41,858 nucleotides of DNA from Gammaproteobacteria bacterium (GCA_011390365.1 JAABSM010000029.1:1-41858); one strand, 5' to 3'; positions 5,829 through 16,910 are shown, counted from the first letter of the stretch. The notes: generated by a model from the letters alone, not told the origin. Numbers and translations are program-made.

Positions 5829-8365
5829 AACAGTCACGCCGAGAATTCATGAAGACCCATGCCATCGCCGCCACCGCCGCGGCCGCCGGCATCACCCTGC
5901 CGGGGCTGACCTCGGCCAAGGCCAACGCGGATGACGGCATCCGCTGGGACAAGGTCCCCTGCCGCTTTTGCGGTACCGGCTGCTCGGTACTGGTGGGCGA
6001 GAAAGACGGCAAGGTCGTCGCCACCCAGGGCGACCCGGACGCACCGGTGAATCGCGGCCTCAACTGCATCAAGGGCTATTTTCTCTCCAAGATCATGTAC
6101 GGCGCGGATCGTCTGACCCAGCCGCTGTTGCGCAAGAAGGACGGCAAATACGCCAAGGACGGGGATTTCGAACCCGTCTCCTGGGACGAGGCCTTCGATG
6201 TGATGGCGGAGAAGTGGAAGGCGGCCATCAAGCAGAGCATGGAAGAGAACAAGGGCAAGCCGGTGGAGGAGATCACCTCCCGCGTCGGCATGTTCGGCTC
6301 CGGCCAATGGACGGTATTCGAGGGTTACGCCGCCTCCAAGCTCTACAAGGCGGGCTTTCGCTCCAACAACATCGACCCCAACGCCCGCCACTGCATGGCC
6401 TCGGCGGTGGGGGCCTTCATTCGCGCCTTCGGGGCGGATGAGCCGATGGGCTGCTATGACGACCTGGAGCACGCCGACGCCTTCGTGCTGTGGGGCGCCA
6501 ACATGGCGGAGAACCATCCGGTGCTCTGGTCGCGCCTCACCGACACCCGCCTCACCAAGGAGGAGTGCGAGGTACACGTGCTCTCCACCTTCGAGCATCG
6601 CAGCTTCGAGCTGGCCGACCACGGTGTGATCTTCAAGCCACAGACCGATCTGGCGATCCTCAACTACATCGCCAACTACATCGTGCAAAACGACGCCGTC
6701 AACTGGGACTTCGTCAACCAGCACGTCAACTTCACCAAGACCCCCACCGACATCGGCTACGGCCTGCGTCCCGAGCACCCCCTGGAGCAGGCGGCCAAGA
6801 ACCCCGGCAAGGGGAAACTGGAAGGCATCGATTTCGAGGCCTACAAGAAGGCGCTGGAGCCCTATACCGCCGAATATGTATCGGAACTGTCCGGGGTTTC
6901 CGTCGAGAGCTTGGAGAGGCTGGCCAAGCTCTACGCCGACCCGAAAAAGAAGATCGTCTCCTACTGGACCATGGGCTTCAACCAGCATGTGCGCGGGGTG
7001 TGGGTCAACGGGCTGATGTACAACGTGCATCTACTCACCGGCAAGATCTCCGAGCCGGGCAACGGCCCCTTCTCCCTCACCGGCCAGCCCTCCGCCTGCG
7101 GCACCGCCCGCGAGGTGGGCACCTTCGCCCATCGCCTGCCCGCCGACCTGGTGGTCAAGAAGAAGGAGCACCGCGACTTCTGCGAAAAACAGTGGCAACT
7201 GCCGGAAGGGACCCTGCCGGGCAAGGTGGGTTACCACGCGGTACTCCAGAGCCGCATGCTAAAGGACGGCAAGCTCAACTGCTACTGGGTAAGCACCAAC
7301 AACAACATGCAGGCCGGCCCCAACATCAACGAGGAGATGTACCCCGGCTGGCGCAATCCGGACAACTTCATCGTCGTCTCCGAGGCCTATCCGACGGTTT
7401 CCGCGATGGCCGCCGACCTGATCCTGCCGGTGGCGATGTGGGCCGAAAAGGAGGGTGCCTTCGGCAACGCCGAGCGCCGCACCCAGTTCTGGCGGCAACA
7501 GGTCAAGGCCCCCGGCGAGTCCCGCTCCGATCTGTGGCAGTTCGTGGAGTTCTCCAAACGCTTCAAGACCGAGGAGGTGTGGCCCGAGGAGCTGCTGGCG
7601 AAGAAGCCGGAGGTTCGCGGCAAGACCCTGTTCGACGTGCTCTACGCCAACGGCGTGGTCAACAAGTATCCCAAGCAGACGGTCACCGACTCCCGCGGTA
7701 ATGAGTATCTCAGCGACGAAATGGATCACTTCGGCTTCTATCTGCAAAAGGGGCTCTACGAAGAGTACCGCGTCTTTGGCAAGGATGGCCCCAAGAAGGG
7801 TCACGACCTGGCGGAGTTTGACGCCTATCACAAGACCCGCGGCCTGCGCTGGCCGGTGGTGGACGGCAAGGAGACCCTGTGGCGCTATCGCGAGGGCTAC
7901 GACCCGTTCGTGCCCAAGGGCGCCGGCATCGCCTTCTACGGTCGTCCGGACAATCGCGCCAACATCATCTTCGCCCCCTACGAGCCGCCGGCAGAGGCCC
8001 CTGACGAGGATTTCGACCTGTGGCTGACCACCGGTCGCATCCTCGAGCACTGGCACACCGGCTCCATGACCCTGCGCGTGCCGGAGCTGTATCGATCCGC
8101 GCCCCACGCCCTGGTCTACATGCATCCCAAGGATGCGGAAAAGCGGGGTCTGAAGCGCGGCGACGAGGCAAAGATCGCCAGCCGTCGCGGCGAGATCGCC
8201 TGCCGGGTGGAGACCAAGGGCCGCAACAAGATGCCCGAGGGCATGGCCTTCATCCCCTTCTTCGACGCCGGCCGCCTGGTCAACAAGCTGGTGCTGGACG
8301 CCACCGATCCACTATCGAAAGAGACGGATTTCAAGAAGGTGGCGGTGAAGATCATGCCGGCTTGA
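5825..8365 (+). CDS. napA: Periplasmic nitrate reductase catalytic subunit NapA
   Basis: An 846-residue molybdopterin oxidoreductase that reduces nitrate to nitrite in the periplasm. It starts with a twin-arginine signal (SRREFMK, residues 4-10, then an Ala-rich stretch). The [4Fe-4S] ligands are Cys46, Cys49, Cys53 and Cys81 (CRFCGTGC and LNCIKG). NARHCMASA places the molybdenum-ligand cysteine at about residue 190. [17 protein letters not shown] and [16 protein letters not shown] are family motifs of the bis-MGD binding domains. The length is close to the usual 830 residues. Cofactor loading would depend on NapD; electrons come from NapB, fed by NapGH in this operon because napC is absent. 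No frameshift was seen. Confidence 0.97.
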   Translation: MKQSRREFMKTHAIAATAAAAGITLPGLTSAKANADDGIRWDKVPCRFCGTGCSVLVGEKDGKVVATQGDPDAPVNRGLNCIKGYFLSKIMYGADRLTQPLLRKKDGKYAKDGDFEPVSWDEAFDVMAEKWKAAIKQSMEENKGKPVEEITSRVGMFGSGQWTVFEGYAASKLYKAGFRSNNIDPNARHCMASAVGAFIRAFGADEPMGCYDDLEHADAFVLWGANMAENHPVLWSRLTDTRLTKEECEVHVLSTFEHRSFELADHGVIFKPQTDLAILNYIANYIVQNDAVNWDFVNQHVNFTKTPTDIGYGLRPEHPLEQAAKNPGKGKLEGIDFEAYKKALEPYTAEYVSELSGVSVESLERLAKLYADPKKKIVSYWTMGFNQHVRGVWVNGLMYNVHLLTGKISEPGNGPFSLTGQPSACGTAREVGTFAHRLPADLVVKKKEHRDFCEKQWQLPEGTLPGKVGYHAVLQSRMLKDGKLNCYWVSTNNNMQAGPNINEEMYPGWRNPDNFIVVSEAYPTVSAMAADLILPVAMWAEKEGAFGNAERRTQFWRQQVKAPGESRSDLWQFVEFSKRFKTEEVWPEELLAKKPEVRGKTLFDVLYANGVVNKYPKQTVTDSRGNEYLSDEMDHFGFYLQKGLYEEYRVFGKDGPKKGHDLAEFDAYHKTRGLRWPVVDGKETLWRYREGYDPFVPKGAGIAFYGRPDNRANIIFAPYEPPAEAPDEDFDLWLTTGRILEHWHTGSMTLRVPELYRSAPHALVYMHPKDAEKRGLKRGDEAKIASRRGEIACRVETKGRNKMPEGMAFIPFFDAGRLVNKLVLDATDPLSKETDFKKVAVKIMPA

Positions 8366-8380
8366 TGGTGAGTGGTTTAT

Positions 8381-8524
8381 GAACCGCAGATTTCGCAGAT
8401 TGACGCAGATTTAGCGACAGGTTACTGCTTGACCAGTAATCGCCAGGGATGTGGCTCATCCATGCCATGTGCCTGAATTGTTGTACACCAATAATCTGCG
8501 CACATCTGCGTTAATCTGCGGTTC
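8381..8524. repeat. Facing CGCAGATT-type repeats filling the napA-napG gap
   Basis: GAACCGCAGATTTCGCAG at 8381-8398 continues to 8412, and the inverse, ending TAATCTGCGGTTC, lies at 8493-8524. They enclose about 80 bases of unrelated sequence. The pair makes up most of the 186-base gap in an otherwise tight operon, so it may create a stem between napA and napG. Confidence 0.75.
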
Positions 8525-8551
8525 AACTAATCATCGATTCAAGCGATCCCA

Positions 8552-9433
8552 ATGGACAAGGACAATCACAGCCCCCCGAGGCCCAACGGCGTCAACCGCG
8601 GACGCAGGGACTTTATCGTCTCCGCCCTTCGCAGCGCCGTGGGCGTGGGCCTGGCGGCGACGCTGTTGGCGGTCCATCAACGGCGGGCGGATGCCCTGCC
8701 CGCCAGCGCCATCCGCCCCCCAGGCGCGAATGCGGACGACAATATCTTTCAAGGCGCCTGCATTCGTTGTGGTCTGTGCGTGCGGGATTGCCCCTATGAC
8801 ACCCTGAAACTGGCGCAGCTGGGCGATCCGGTGGCGACGGGCACACCCTATTTCGAGGCGCGAACCATCCCCTGCGAGATGTGCGACGACATCCCCTGCC
8901 TCAAGGCCTGTCCCACCGGCGCGCTAGACCCGGCGTTAAAGGAGATCGAAAACGCCCGCATGGGGCTCGCGGTGCTGATTGACCAAGAGGCCTGCATCGC
9001 CTTTCAGGGCCTGCGTTGCGAGGTCTGTTTCAACGTCTGCCCGGTAAGGGGCGAGGCGATCACCCTGGACATGCGGCATAATCCGCGCAGTGGCAAGCAC
9101 GCGCTGTTCATCCCGGTGGTCCACTCCGATGCCTGCACCGGCTGCGGCAAGTGCGAGCAGGCCTGTATTCTGGAAGAGGCCGCGATCAAGGTACTGCCTT
9201 TGAAGCTCGCCAAGGGCGCCCTAGGCGCGCATTACCGCCTGGGCTGGCAACAGAAGGCCCGCGCCGGCGAGGCGTTGGTCACCCCGGACACCCCCCACCA
9301 ATACAACCTGCCGTCAGGGGCGAGTTATGACCACGGCGGGCAAGGCCTGATGCTCGACTCGCCGGGAGACGCCGAAGCGCCCCCCTTCTCCAGCAACCCC
9401 CTCGATACCCTAAATCGCAAGGGTGGGATCTGA
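8552..9433 (+). CDS. napG: NapG, Tat-exported ferredoxin-type protein
   Basis: A 293-residue periplasmic iron-sulfur protein. A twin-arginine motif (GRRDFIV, about residues 17-23) is followed by a hydrophobic stretch. Four [4Fe-4S] motifs follow: [12 protein letters not shown] (about 70), [14 protein letters not shown] (about 109), CEVCFNVCP (about 154) and [11 protein letters not shown] (about 193). NapG pairs with the membrane protein NapH to pass electrons from quinol to the Nap complex. It overlaps napH by one base (TGATG). The ribosome site is poor and the upstream gap holds a repeat pair, so expression relative to napA may be reduced. Confidence 0.93.
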   Translation: MDKDNHSPPRPNGVNRGRRDFIVSALRSAVGVGLAATLLAVHQRRADALPASAIRPPGANADDNIFQGACIRCGLCVRDCPYDTLKLAQLGDPVATGTPYFEARTIPCEMCDDIPCLKACPTGALDPALKEIENARMGLAVLIDQEACIAFQGLRCEVCFNVCPVRGEAITLDMRHNPRSGKHALFIPVVHSDACTGCGKCEQACILEEAAIKVLPLKLAKGALGAHYRLGWQQKARAGEALVTPDTPHQYNLPSGASYDHGGQGLMLDSPGDAEAPPFSSNPLDTLNRKGGI

Positions 9434-10350
9434 TGAAGCCCGGCGCACACCCCGGCGCGGAGGCGATCGCCGCCAAGGGCTGGCTGGCGGCCCATCGCTA
9501 CCTGCTATGGCGCCGCGCCACTCAGCTGGGGATTCTGGGGCTGTTTCTGCTCGGCCCCTGGTTCGGCTGGTGGCTGGTGAAGGGCAATATCGCCTCCAGC
9601 CTCACCCTGGATGCCCTGCCCCTCACCGACCCGCTGCTGATCGCCCAACAATTCGCCGCCGGCCACTGGCCGCTGACCACTGCCCTGATCGGCGCGCTGA
9701 TCGTGTTGCTGTTCTATCTGCTGGTGGGCGGACGGGTCTACTGCGCCTGGGTCTGCCCCATCAACATCGTCACCGACGCCGCCGAATGGCTGCGCCGAAG
9801 GTTGAAGATTCGCGGTCAGATGCGCCTTTCACCCCACATCCGCTACTGGCTGCTGGGGGCGGTAATCCTGCTGCCGCTGGCCACCGGCGCCTTGGCCTGG
9901 GAGCTGGTCAACCCGGTCACCCTAGTCTATCGCGGCCTGATCTTCGGCATGGGCGTCGCCTGGACCGTTGTCATCGGCCTGTTCTTGTTCGATCTGCTGA
10001 TCGGACGCCGCGCCTGGTGCGGCCATCTCTGTCCCATGGGCGCCTTCTACGGCCTGCTCGGCGAAGGGGCGCTGTTGCGCATCTCCGCCACCCGCCGCGA
10101 CCGCTGCGACGACTGCCTCGACTGTTTCGCGGTATGTCCCGAACAACAGGTAATCCGGCCATCCTTGAAGGATGCCGATCACACACCGGTCATCCTGGCC
10201 GGACATTGCACCAACTGCGGACGCTGTATCGATGTCTGCGCCCGTGACGTCTTCCGCTTCACCACCCGCTTCAGTCGCACCACCTTTCCACCAGCGGAAG
10301 TCGAAAAGCCCCACCAAAACCCAATCCACCAACAAGAGGTATCGACATGA
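9433..10350 (+). CDS. napH: NapH, membrane quinol-oxidising ferredoxin-type protein
   Basis: A 305-residue integral membrane protein with four helices (about 30-50, 82-100, 140-160, 170-195). Two cytoplasmic-edge CxxxCP motifs (CAWVCP and CGHLCP) and two C-terminal ferredoxin motifs (CDDCLDCFAVCP and CTNCGRCIDVC) are the NapH pattern. NapH is thought to oxidise quinol and pass electrons to NapG. The stop overlaps the napB start by four bases. The operon has no napC, so NapGH is the only visible route from the quinol pool to NapAB, as in the napC-less operon of Wolinella succinogenes. Confidence 0.94.
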   Translation: MKPGAHPGAEAIAAKGWLAAHRYLLWRRATQLGILGLFLLGPWFGWWLVKGNIASSLTLDALPLTDPLLIAQQFAAGHWPLTTALIGALIVLLFYLLVGGRVYCAWVCPINIVTDAAEWLRRRLKIRGQMRLSPHIRYWLLGAVILLPLATGALAWELVNPVTLVYRGLIFGMGVAWTVVIGLFLFDLLIGRRAWCGHLCPMGAFYGLLGEGALLRISATRRDRCDDCLDCFAVCPEQQVIRPSLKDADHTPVILAGHCTNCGRCIDVCARDVFRFTTRFSRTTFPPAEVEKPHQNPIHQQEVST

Positions 10351-10778
10351 AACCTGCCATTCGCCTTGCGACCCTCCTGCTCTCCGGCATCGCCCTCTGG
10401 CCCGCGTCCAGCTTCGCCGAGGTGAAATCCCTGGCCGGGGTCAATCCCATCACCAATCCCTTGGCGGCGCCCAAGATCGAACGTTTCATTAACGACAAGG
10501 AGAATATCGAACGCACCTTCGAGCAGCAGCCCCCGCTGACCCCTCACCGCAACGAGCGCTATACCATCAACCTCAAGGAGAACAAATGCCTGGAGTGCCA
10601 CATGAAGGAGGAAGGCAAGGAAGAGGCCAAATCGGTGGCGATGGGCGAATCCCACTTTACGGATCGTGCCGGCAACAAGCATGACAAACCGGTAGGGGCG
10701 CGCTACTTCTGCACCCAATGCCACGTACCCCAGATCGACGCGGAACCGCTGATCGGCAACCATTTTTCCCCAAAATAA
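10347..10778 (+). CDS. napB: NapB, dihaem cytochrome c subunit of nitrate reductase
   Basis: A 143-residue periplasmic cytochrome with a Sec signal peptide (cleavage probably after SSFA, residue 25) and two c-type haem motifs, CLECH (about 80-84) and CTQCH (about 124-128). Conserved His residues, for example in the GESHF region, would provide axial ligands. NapB donates electrons to NapA. It is the last gene of the operon and is followed by a hairpin-plus-T-run terminator at 10798. Confidence 0.94.
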   Translation: MKPAIRLATLLLSGIALWPASSFAEVKSLAGVNPITNPLAAPKIERFINDKENIERTFEQQPPLTPHRNERYTINLKENKCLECHMKEEGKEEAKSVAMGESHFTDRAGNKHDKPVGARYFCTQCHVPQIDAEPLIGNHFSPK

Positions 10779-10797
10779 CGGGACGCCGGAAAATTTA

Positions 10798-10822
10798 CCT
10801 CAGGCAATCGCCTGAGGTTTTC
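10798..10822 (+). terminator. Rho-independent terminator after napB
   Basis: CCTCAGGC (10798-10805), loop AATC, GCCTGAGG (10810-10817), then TTTT. Eight perfect base pairs with a short T-run, 20 bases after the napB stop. Confidence 0.8.
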
Positions 10823-10980
10823 CGTCTGCCGCGGCGCGGGCCGGGGTGGTGTTTTCCGGAAACGGGAATCATCGAAACCGGTCAGCCATTCCCCTTCAAG
10901 CCCAGGTCTCGAACATATCCCCTCCCCGCAAAATTCTATTCAGTCAAATACCGCGGACTCAAACCGATATCTGAAGAGTT

Positions 10981-11012
10981 TTCAGGGTTCAGGTAAAAAA
11001 TAAAACCCTGAA
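10981..11012. other. Hairpin in the napB-ackA gap
   Basis: TTCAGGGTT (10981-10989) pairs with AACCCTGAA (11004-11012) around a 14-base A-rich loop. It may be a second terminator or a leader structure for ackA. Apart from this and the terminator at 10798, I see nothing definite in the 364 bases between napB and ackA; no promoter could be assigned with confidence. Confidence 0.4.
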
Positions 11013-11142
11013 GCGCCTGGGACCTTCGGACCACAGTTGTCCACCCTGAGCCCGTTCGGCGCCCTTGTAATCCCCCCTTAACGATGCCACGCTACCCTGT
11101 ACTCCGGTCGGTGGTTCACCGATGCCATTTAACGGTAGGCCG

Positions 11143-12285
11143 ATGAAGGTTCTCGTTGTCAACTCCGGCAGTTCGTCGATCAAGTATCGCCTGTTTCGCC
11201 TCTCCGCCGAGGGCGGGGATTCCTTGGTGCTGTGCGCGGGGTTGGTGGAGCATATCGGCGAGCGGGAGGGGCCGGCGGATCATCGCGGGGCGCTTGAGCG
11301 GGTGATCGGTGAGTTGGAGGGGCGGGGGTATCACCCAGCGAATCTGGATGCGATCGGCCACCGGGTGGTGCATGGCGGGCGGGACTTCGGTCAGGCGACC
11401 CGGGTGGAGGCGGCGACGCTGGAGCGAATCCGCGCCCTCAGCCCGCTGGCCCCGCTGCATAACCCCGCCAACCTTCTCGGCATCGAGGTGATGGGGGAGT
11501 TGGCCCCGGATACCCCCCAGTTCGCGGTCTTCGATACCGCCTTTCACCAGACCATGCCGCCCGAGGCCTATCGCTACGCCCTGCCGGAGCACTTCACCCG
11601 CGAGCATGGCATCCGCCGCTACGGTTTTCACGGCATCTCCCATCAATATATCGCCACCGAGACGACGCGACGTCTCGGGGATGGAGGGCGCCGGCGGCTG
11701 GTCTCGCTGCATCTGGGCAACGGCGCCAGCGCGGCGGCGATTCTCGACGGCAAAAGCATCGATACCACCATGGGCATGACGCCATTGGGCGGGCTGGTGA
11801 TGGGGAGTCGCGCCGGGGATATCGACGCCGGCGTGCTGCTCTACCTGCAACGGGAGCTGGGCATGGATGCCGCACGCCTGGATCGCCTGCTCAATCGCGA
11901 GAGCGGCCTGCTGGCGCTGGCGGGCAGCAACGACATGCGCCGCGTGCTCGCCCTGGCCGATGGGGGGGATGAGGGGGCGGCGCTGGCGGTAAAGCTCTTC
12001 TGTTACCGCATCCGCAAGTACATCGGGGCCTATTTCGCTATTCTCGGTGGCCTGGATGCGCTGGTCTTTACCGGCGGCATCGGCGAGCACAGCGCCGAGA
12101 TCCGCGCCCTTTGCTGCGCCGACCTGGATCATCTCGGCATCGCCCTTGACCCGAATCGCAATACCGCCCCCGACGCCGACGGCCGCATCGACGCGGAGGC
12201 TTCGCCGGCCAAGGTGCTGGTGATCCCCGCCAACGAGGAGCTGGAGATCGCCCGTCAGGTCTCCGCGCTGCTCCGCGGCCACTGA
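11143..12285 (+). CDS. ackA: Acetate kinase
   Basis: A 380-residue acetokinase that interconverts acetyl phosphate + ADP and acetate + ATP in the cytoplasm. It opens with [13 protein letters not shown], the ASKHA phosphate-binding start of acetate kinases, followed by GHRVVHGG (about 82), [10 protein letters not shown] (about 137), [13 protein letters not shown] (about 168), [11 protein letters not shown] (about 200) and [13 protein letters not shown] (about 315). I chose ATG 11143, which gives the standard [12 protein letters not shown] start; an upstream ATG at 11122 adds only seven non-conserved residues. It is followed within 50 bases by phosphoketolase and then phosphate acetyltransferase. 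Propionate kinase activity cannot be excluded. Confidence 0.95.
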   Translation: MKVLVVNSGSSSIKYRLFRLSAEGGDSLVLCAGLVEHIGEREGPADHRGALERVIGELEGRGYHPANLDAIGHRVVHGGRDFGQATRVEAATLERIRALSPLAPLHNPANLLGIEVMGELAPDTPQFAVFDTAFHQTMPPEAYRYALPEHFTREHGIRRYGFHGISHQYIATETTRRLGDGGRRRLVSLHLGNGASAAAILDGKSIDTTMGMTPLGGLVMGSRAGDIDAGVLLYLQRELGMDAARLDRLLNRESGLLALAGSNDMRRVLALADGGDEGAALAVKLFCYRIRKYIGAYFAILGGLDALVFTGGIGEHSAEIRALCCADLDHLGIALDPNRNTAPDADGRIDAEASPAKVLVIPANEELEIARQVSALLRGH

Positions 12286-12332
12286 TTTTTCCGTTTTCTT
12301 TCCTCGCTATCCAAAACGAAAGGAGGTTCGCG

Positions 12333-14708
12333 ATGACGACCCAGGAGCTATCGTCGAGCAATGACGAGCTGAAGCGTATCGACGCCTACTGGCGCGCCTG
12401 CAACTATCTGGCCGCCGGCATGATCTACCTGCGCCGCAACCCGCTGTTGCGGGAGCCCCTCAAGCCGGAGCACATCAAGCAACGGTTGCTCGGCCACTGG
12501 GGTGCCAGCCCCGGGCTGTCGTTCATGTATGTGCACATGAACCGGCTGATCATCAAATACGATCTCAACGCCATCTTCCTGGCCGGCCCCGGTCACGGCG
12601 CGCCCGGGGTGCTGGCGCCGGTCTATCTGGAGGGGACCTATTCGGAGATATACCCCGACAAGAGTGAGGACGAAGAGGGCATGCGTCGCTTCTTCAAGCA
12701 GTTCTCCTTTCCCGGCGGCATCGGCAGCCACTGTACGCCGGAGACGCCGGGCTCGATCCACGAGGGGGGCGAGCTGGGCTACAGCGTATCCCATGCCTTT
12801 GGGGCCGCCTTCGACAACCCCGACCTGATCTCGCTGGTTGCGGTGGGCGATGGCGAGGCGGAGACGGGGCCGCTGGCCACCGCCTGGCACTCCAACAAGT
12901 ATCTCAACCCGATCCGCGACGGCGCGGTGCTGCCAGTCCTGCATCTCAACGGCTACAAGATCAACAACCCCAGCCTGCTCTCGCGGATCTCCCACGAGGA
13001 GCTGGAGAGCCTGTTCAAGGGCTATGGCTGGACGCCCCGTTTCGTCGAGGGGGACGACCCCATGACCATGCACGCCCGCATGGCCGAGGTGATGGAGCAG
13101 TGCGTGATCGAGATCCGCGAGATCCAGCGACAGGCCCGAGAATCCGGGGTCGCCACCCGCGCCCGCTGGCCGATGATCGTGTTGCGCTCGCCCAAGGGCT
13201 GGACCGGCCCGAAGTCGGTCGACGGCAAGAAGGTGGAGGGCTTCTGGCGCGCCCACCAGGTACCCCTCGCCGGCGTCCACGACAATCCCGATCACCTCTC
13301 CCAGCTGGAGGCCTGGCTGCGCGAATACCAGCCCGAGGCGTTGTTCGACGACGCCGGCCGCCTGATCCCGGAGCTCAAGGCCCTCGCCCCCAAGGGCCCG
13401 CGCCGCATGAGCGCCAACCCCCACGCCAACGGCGGCCTGCTGCGCCGGGATCTGCGCCTGCCCGACTTTCGCGACTACGCCGAGGCGGTGGCCAAACCGG
13501 CCCAAGGCAGCGCCATGAACACCAAGCCCCTGGGGCGACTGCTGCGCGACGTAATGGCAAAGAACATGCACAACTTCCGGGTCTTCGGGCCGGATGAGAA
13601 CACCTCCAACAAGCTCGACGCGATCTACGAGGTATCCAAGAAACTCTGGCTGGCGGACTATCTGCCGGAGGACGCCGACGGCGGCGAACTGAGCCCCGAC
13701 GGACGGGTGATGGAGATGCTCTCGGAGCACACCCTTGAAGGGTGGTACGAGGGCTACGCGCTGACCGGCCGCCACGGCTTCTTCGCTACCTATGAGGCCT
13801 TCGTGCATGTCATCGACTCGATGTACAACCAGCACGCCAAGTGGCTGGCGATCAGCGAGGAGATCCCCTGGCGCGCGCCCATCTCGTCGCTGAATCTGCT
13901 GATCACCTCCACCGTCTGGCGTCAGGACCACAACGGCTTCACCCATCAGGACCCCGGTTTCCTAGACGTGGTGGTCAACAAGAATCCGGAGGTGACCCGC
14001 ATCTATCTGCCGCCGGACGTCAACTGCCTGCTCTCCACCGCCGACCACTGCCTGCGCAGCCGCAACGATATCAATGTGATCGTGTGCGACAAGCAGAGCC
14101 ACTTGCAGTACCTGGACATGGACGCCGCCATCAAGCACTGCACCAAGGGCGTCGGCATCTGGGACTGGGCCAGCAACGACCAGGGTCAGGAGCCGGATGT
14201 GGTGATGGCGGGCTGCGGCGACATCCCCACCAAGGAGGCGCTGGCCGCCACCGCGCTGCTGCGGGAGCACTTCGAGGATCTCAGGATCCGCTTCATCAAC
14301 GTGGTGGATCTGTTCCGCATGACGCCGGACTGGGAGCACCCCCATGGCCTGTCGGATCGGGACTTTGACAGCCTCTTCACCAGGGACAGGCCGGTGATCT
14401 TCAACTTCCACGGCTACCCCTGGCTGATCCACCGTCTCGCCTACCGTCGCACCAATCACCGCAACCTGCATGTGCGCGGCTACAAGGAGAAGGGCAACAT
14501 CAACACCCCGCTGGAGCTGGCGATCAGCAACGAGATCGACCGCTTCAGCCTCGCCATCGACGCCATCAACCGGGTACCGCGGCTCCAGGTGGCTGGCGCC
14601 CACGTCAAGGAGAGGCTGCGGGAGATGCAGATCGAGTGCCGGCAGTACGCCCATGAACACGGTGTCGACAAGCCGGAGATCAACGATTGGGTGTGGCCCT
14701 ATGGGTGA
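12333..14708 (+). CDS. xfp: Xylulose-5-phosphate/fructose-6-phosphate phosphoketolase
   Basis: A 791-residue thiamine-diphosphate enzyme that splits xylulose 5-phosphate or fructose 6-phosphate with inorganic phosphate to acetyl phosphate plus glyceraldehyde 3-phosphate or erythrose 4-phosphate. Visible family motifs are [10 protein letters not shown] (about 82-91), [10 protein letters not shown] (about 125-134), the GDGEAETGP thiamine diphosphate motif (about 171), [12 protein letters not shown], and a C-terminal [11 protein letters not shown]. The AAAGGAGG ribosome site before ATG 12333 is excellent. The length matches the family. Between ackA and pta it supplies their shared substrate acetyl phosphate. 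Confidence 0.96.
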   Translation: MTTQELSSSNDELKRIDAYWRACNYLAAGMIYLRRNPLLREPLKPEHIKQRLLGHWGASPGLSFMYVHMNRLIIKYDLNAIFLAGPGHGAPGVLAPVYLEGTYSEIYPDKSEDEEGMRRFFKQFSFPGGIGSHCTPETPGSIHEGGELGYSVSHAFGAAFDNPDLISLVAVGDGEAETGPLATAWHSNKYLNPIRDGAVLPVLHLNGYKINNPSLLSRISHEELESLFKGYGWTPRFVEGDDPMTMHARMAEVMEQCVIEIREIQRQARESGVATRARWPMIVLRSPKGWTGPKSVDGKKVEGFWRAHQVPLAGVHDNPDHLSQLEAWLREYQPEALFDDAGRLIPELKALAPKGPRRMSANPHANGGLLRRDLRLPDFRDYAEAVAKPAQGSAMNTKPLGRLLRDVMAKNMHNFRVFGPDENTSNKLDAIYEVSKKLWLADYLPEDADGGELSPDGRVMEMLSEHTLEGWYEGYALTGRHGFFATYEAFVHVIDSMYNQHAKWLAISEEIPWRAPISSLNLLITSTVWRQDHNGFTHQDPGFLDVVVNKNPEVTRIYLPPDVNCLLSTADHCLRSRNDINVIVCDKQSHLQYLDMDAAIKHCTKGVGIWDWASNDQGQEPDVVMAGCGDIPTKEALAATALLREHFEDLRIRFINVVDLFRMTPDWEHPHGLSDRDFDSLFTRDRPVIFNFHGYPWLIHRLAYRRTNHRNLHVRGYKEKGNINTPLELAISNEIDRFSLAIDAINRVPRLQVAGAHVKERLREMQIECRQYAHEHGVDKPEINDWVWPYG

Positions 14709-14728
14709 CGCGGTAAACGGTGATTAAA

Positions 14729-14805
14729 GCCACGGAGGCACGGAGCTCACGGAGAAATTCAATCCTCGATTGAGGAGTGCCAGTCCTTGGAGGACTGGCA
14801 CTCCT
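14729..14805. repeat. CACGGAG-type repeat plus 33-bp palindrome (copy 4) between xfp and pta
   Basis: CCACGGAGGCACGGAG-type units occupy 14729-14755. A 33-bp palindrome follows at 14773-14805 (AGGAGTGCCAGTCCTT and its near-perfect inverse). Together they fill most of the gap upstream of the pta ribosome site. Confidence 0.75.
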
Positions 14806-14837
14806 TGCTATTGACACTTTTTCAAAGGAAATCGCAA

Positions 14838-16910
14838 TTGGGCCGAAATATCTATGTAGCGGGGGCCGCCGCGGGCAGCGGCAAATCGGTGGTGTCGTTG
14901 GGGATGATGGAGCTGTTCACCGCCAACGGCGAATCCGTCGCCTTTTTTCGCCCCATCGCCGTCAATGCCCAGGACCCCGCCATCGCCCTGATGCGGAATC
15001 GCTACTCGCTGCCGATCGAGGCGGAGGCGATGGTCGGCTGTCCGCTGGAGGAGGCCCGGGAGTTGATGCGCGAGGGCCGGGAGGGGGCGCTCATCTCGCG
15101 CATCCTCGACCGCTTCAAGGCGCTGGAGGAGCGCTTCGAACACATGGTCTGCGACGGCGTCGACTACTCCTTCGCCCTGCCCGGGGTGGAGTTCGAATTC
15201 AACGCCGATCTCGCCAACCACCTCGGTTGCCTGATGCTGCCGGTGATCAACGGGCGCGGGCGCAAGGGGCCCTCCATCGCCGACGACGCGGCGATCGCCG
15301 TCGCCTCGCTGCGGGAGAAGCAGTGCGATCTGCTGGCGGTGGCGGTCAATCGGCTCGATGAGACGGCCCGGGGGTATCTGCGCGACATCACCCTGGAGGG
15401 GGGCTTGCCCCTGTTCCTGCTCGGCGATCGGCCGATCCTGGAGATGCCGACCGTGGGCGAGATGGCGACGGCCATTGCCGCCGAGCACATCGGCGGGCCA
15501 ATGGACGCCCTGACCCGGGAGATCGCCGCGATCAAGGTGGCGGCCATGGAGCTGCCCCACTTTCTCGATCACCTGACCGAGAACAGCCTGGTGATCGTGC
15601 CCGGGGATCGCGCCGATATCATCATCGGCTGCATCTGCGCCGATCTCTCCCTCAACCACCCGCGCATCGCCGGACTGGTGCTCACCGGCGGCTTGCAGCC
15701 GGCGCCACAGATCGCCCTGCTGCTGAAGGGGCTGCATCACAACATCCCCATTCTCAGCGTCGCGGAGGACACCTACACCACCGCCTCGCGGGTCGGCGCG
15801 GCGGAGTCGACCCTGGGGCCGGAGAGTCCGCGCAAGATCGCCGCCGCGCTGGCGGTGCTGGAGGAGTCGCTGGATTATCGCCACATGTGCCAACGCATCC
15901 GCGTCACCGGCGGCACGCGCACCACGCCGTTGCAGTTCGAATACGAGCTGGTGCGGCGCGCCAAGCGGGAACGCAAGACCATCGTGCTGCCGGAGGGGAG
16001 CGAGGAGCGCATCCTGCGCGCCGCGGAGATCGTGGTGCTGCGGGAGATCGCCGACGTGGTATTGCTGGGGGATCCGGGCAAGATCCGGCGTCGCATCGCC
16101 ATTCTGGGGCTGGGTCTGGAGAGGGTGCGCATCATCGACCCGGCCGAGGCCCCGCAGCGCCAGCCCTACGCCACCGCCTTGTTCGAGGCGCGTCGCCACA
16201 AGGGGGTGACCTGGCAGATGGCGTGGGACATGGTGGAGGACCTCTCCTACTTCGGCACCCTGATGGTGCATACCGGCGATGCCGACGGCATGGTCTCGGG
16301 CGCGGTCCACACCACCCAGCACACCATTCGCCCCGCCTTTCAGGTGATTCGCACCCGTCCTGAAAACAGCATCATCTCCAGCGTCTTCCTCATGAGTCTC
16401 TCCGATCGGGTGCTGGTCTATGGGGACTGCGCGGTCAACCCCGAACCCAACGCCGAGCAGCTCGCCGAGATCGCCCTCAGCTCGGCGGCGACGGCGCAAC
16501 GATTCGGCATCGAGCCGCGGGTCGCCATGCTCTCCTACTCCACCGGCGACTCCGGCCAGGGCGAGGCGGTGGAGAAGGTGCGCCGAGCCACCGAGATCGC
16601 CCGCGCCCGCGCCGGCGAGATCAAGATCGAGGGGCCGATGCAGTACGACGCCGCCAGCGACCCCGGCGTGGCGCGCAGCAAGATGCCCGAGAGCGAGGTG
16701 GCCGGTCGCGCCACCGTGTTCATCTTTCCCGACCTCAACACCGGCAACAACACCTACAAGGCGGTGCAGCGTACCGCCGGGGCGATCGCCATCGGTCCCA
16801 TCCTGCAAGGCCTCAACAAACCGGTCAACGACCTCAGCCGCGGTTGCACCGTGACCGACATCGTAAACACGATCGCGATCACGGCGATTCAAGCGCAGCT
16901 TGGTTCTTGA
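14838..16910 (+). CDS. pta: Phosphate acetyltransferase (long form)
   Basis: A 690-residue enzyme converting acetyl phosphate + CoA to acetyl-CoA. The N-terminal domain is a P-loop BioD-like region (GAAAGSGKS, about residues 8-16), then a DRTGG-type regulatory domain, then the catalytic PTA domain from about residue 380 (IVLPEGSEERIL, SYSTGDSGQGE, FPDLNTGNNTYKAVQRT). I chose TTG 14838 because an AAAGGA ribosome site lies 8 bases upstream and the protein then begins GRNIYVAGAAAGSGKS, as Pta proteins do. A longer in-frame TTG at 14787 would start inside the palindromic repeat and add 17 unlikely residues. With ackA and xfp it completes the phosphoketolase-to-acetyl-CoA module. Confidence 0.93.
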   Translation: MGRNIYVAGAAAGSGKSVVSLGMMELFTANGESVAFFRPIAVNAQDPAIALMRNRYSLPIEAEAMVGCPLEEARELMREGREGALISRILDRFKALEERFEHMVCDGVDYSFALPGVEFEFNADLANHLGCLMLPVINGRGRKGPSIADDAAIAVASLREKQCDLLAVAVNRLDETARGYLRDITLEGGLPLFLLGDRPILEMPTVGEMATAIAAEHIGGPMDALTREIAAIKVAAMELPHFLDHLTENSLVIVPGDRADIIIGCICADLSLNHPRIAGLVLTGGLQPAPQIALLLKGLHHNIPILSVAEDTYTTASRVGAAESTLGPESPRKIAAALAVLEESLDYRHMCQRIRVTGGTRTTPLQFEYELVRRAKRERKTIVLPEGSEERILRAAEIVVLREIADVVLLGDPGKIRRRIAILGLGLERVRIIDPAEAPQRQPYATALFEARRHKGVTWQMAWDMVEDLSYFGTLMVHTGDADGMVSGAVHTTQHTIRPAFQVIRTRPENSIISSVFLMSLSDRVLVYGDCAVNPEPNAEQLAEIALSSAATAQRFGIEPRVAMLSYSTGDSGQGEAVEKVRRATEIARARAGEIKIEGPMQYDAASDPGVARSKMPESEVAGRATVFIFPDLNTGNNTYKAVQRTAGAIAIGPILQGLNKPVNDLSRGCTVTDIVNTIAITAIQAQLGS

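Noticed and set aside
12348-13946. Long minus-strand frame opposite xfp
   Set aside because: Shadow of phosphoketolase; no recognisable motif and no ribosome site.
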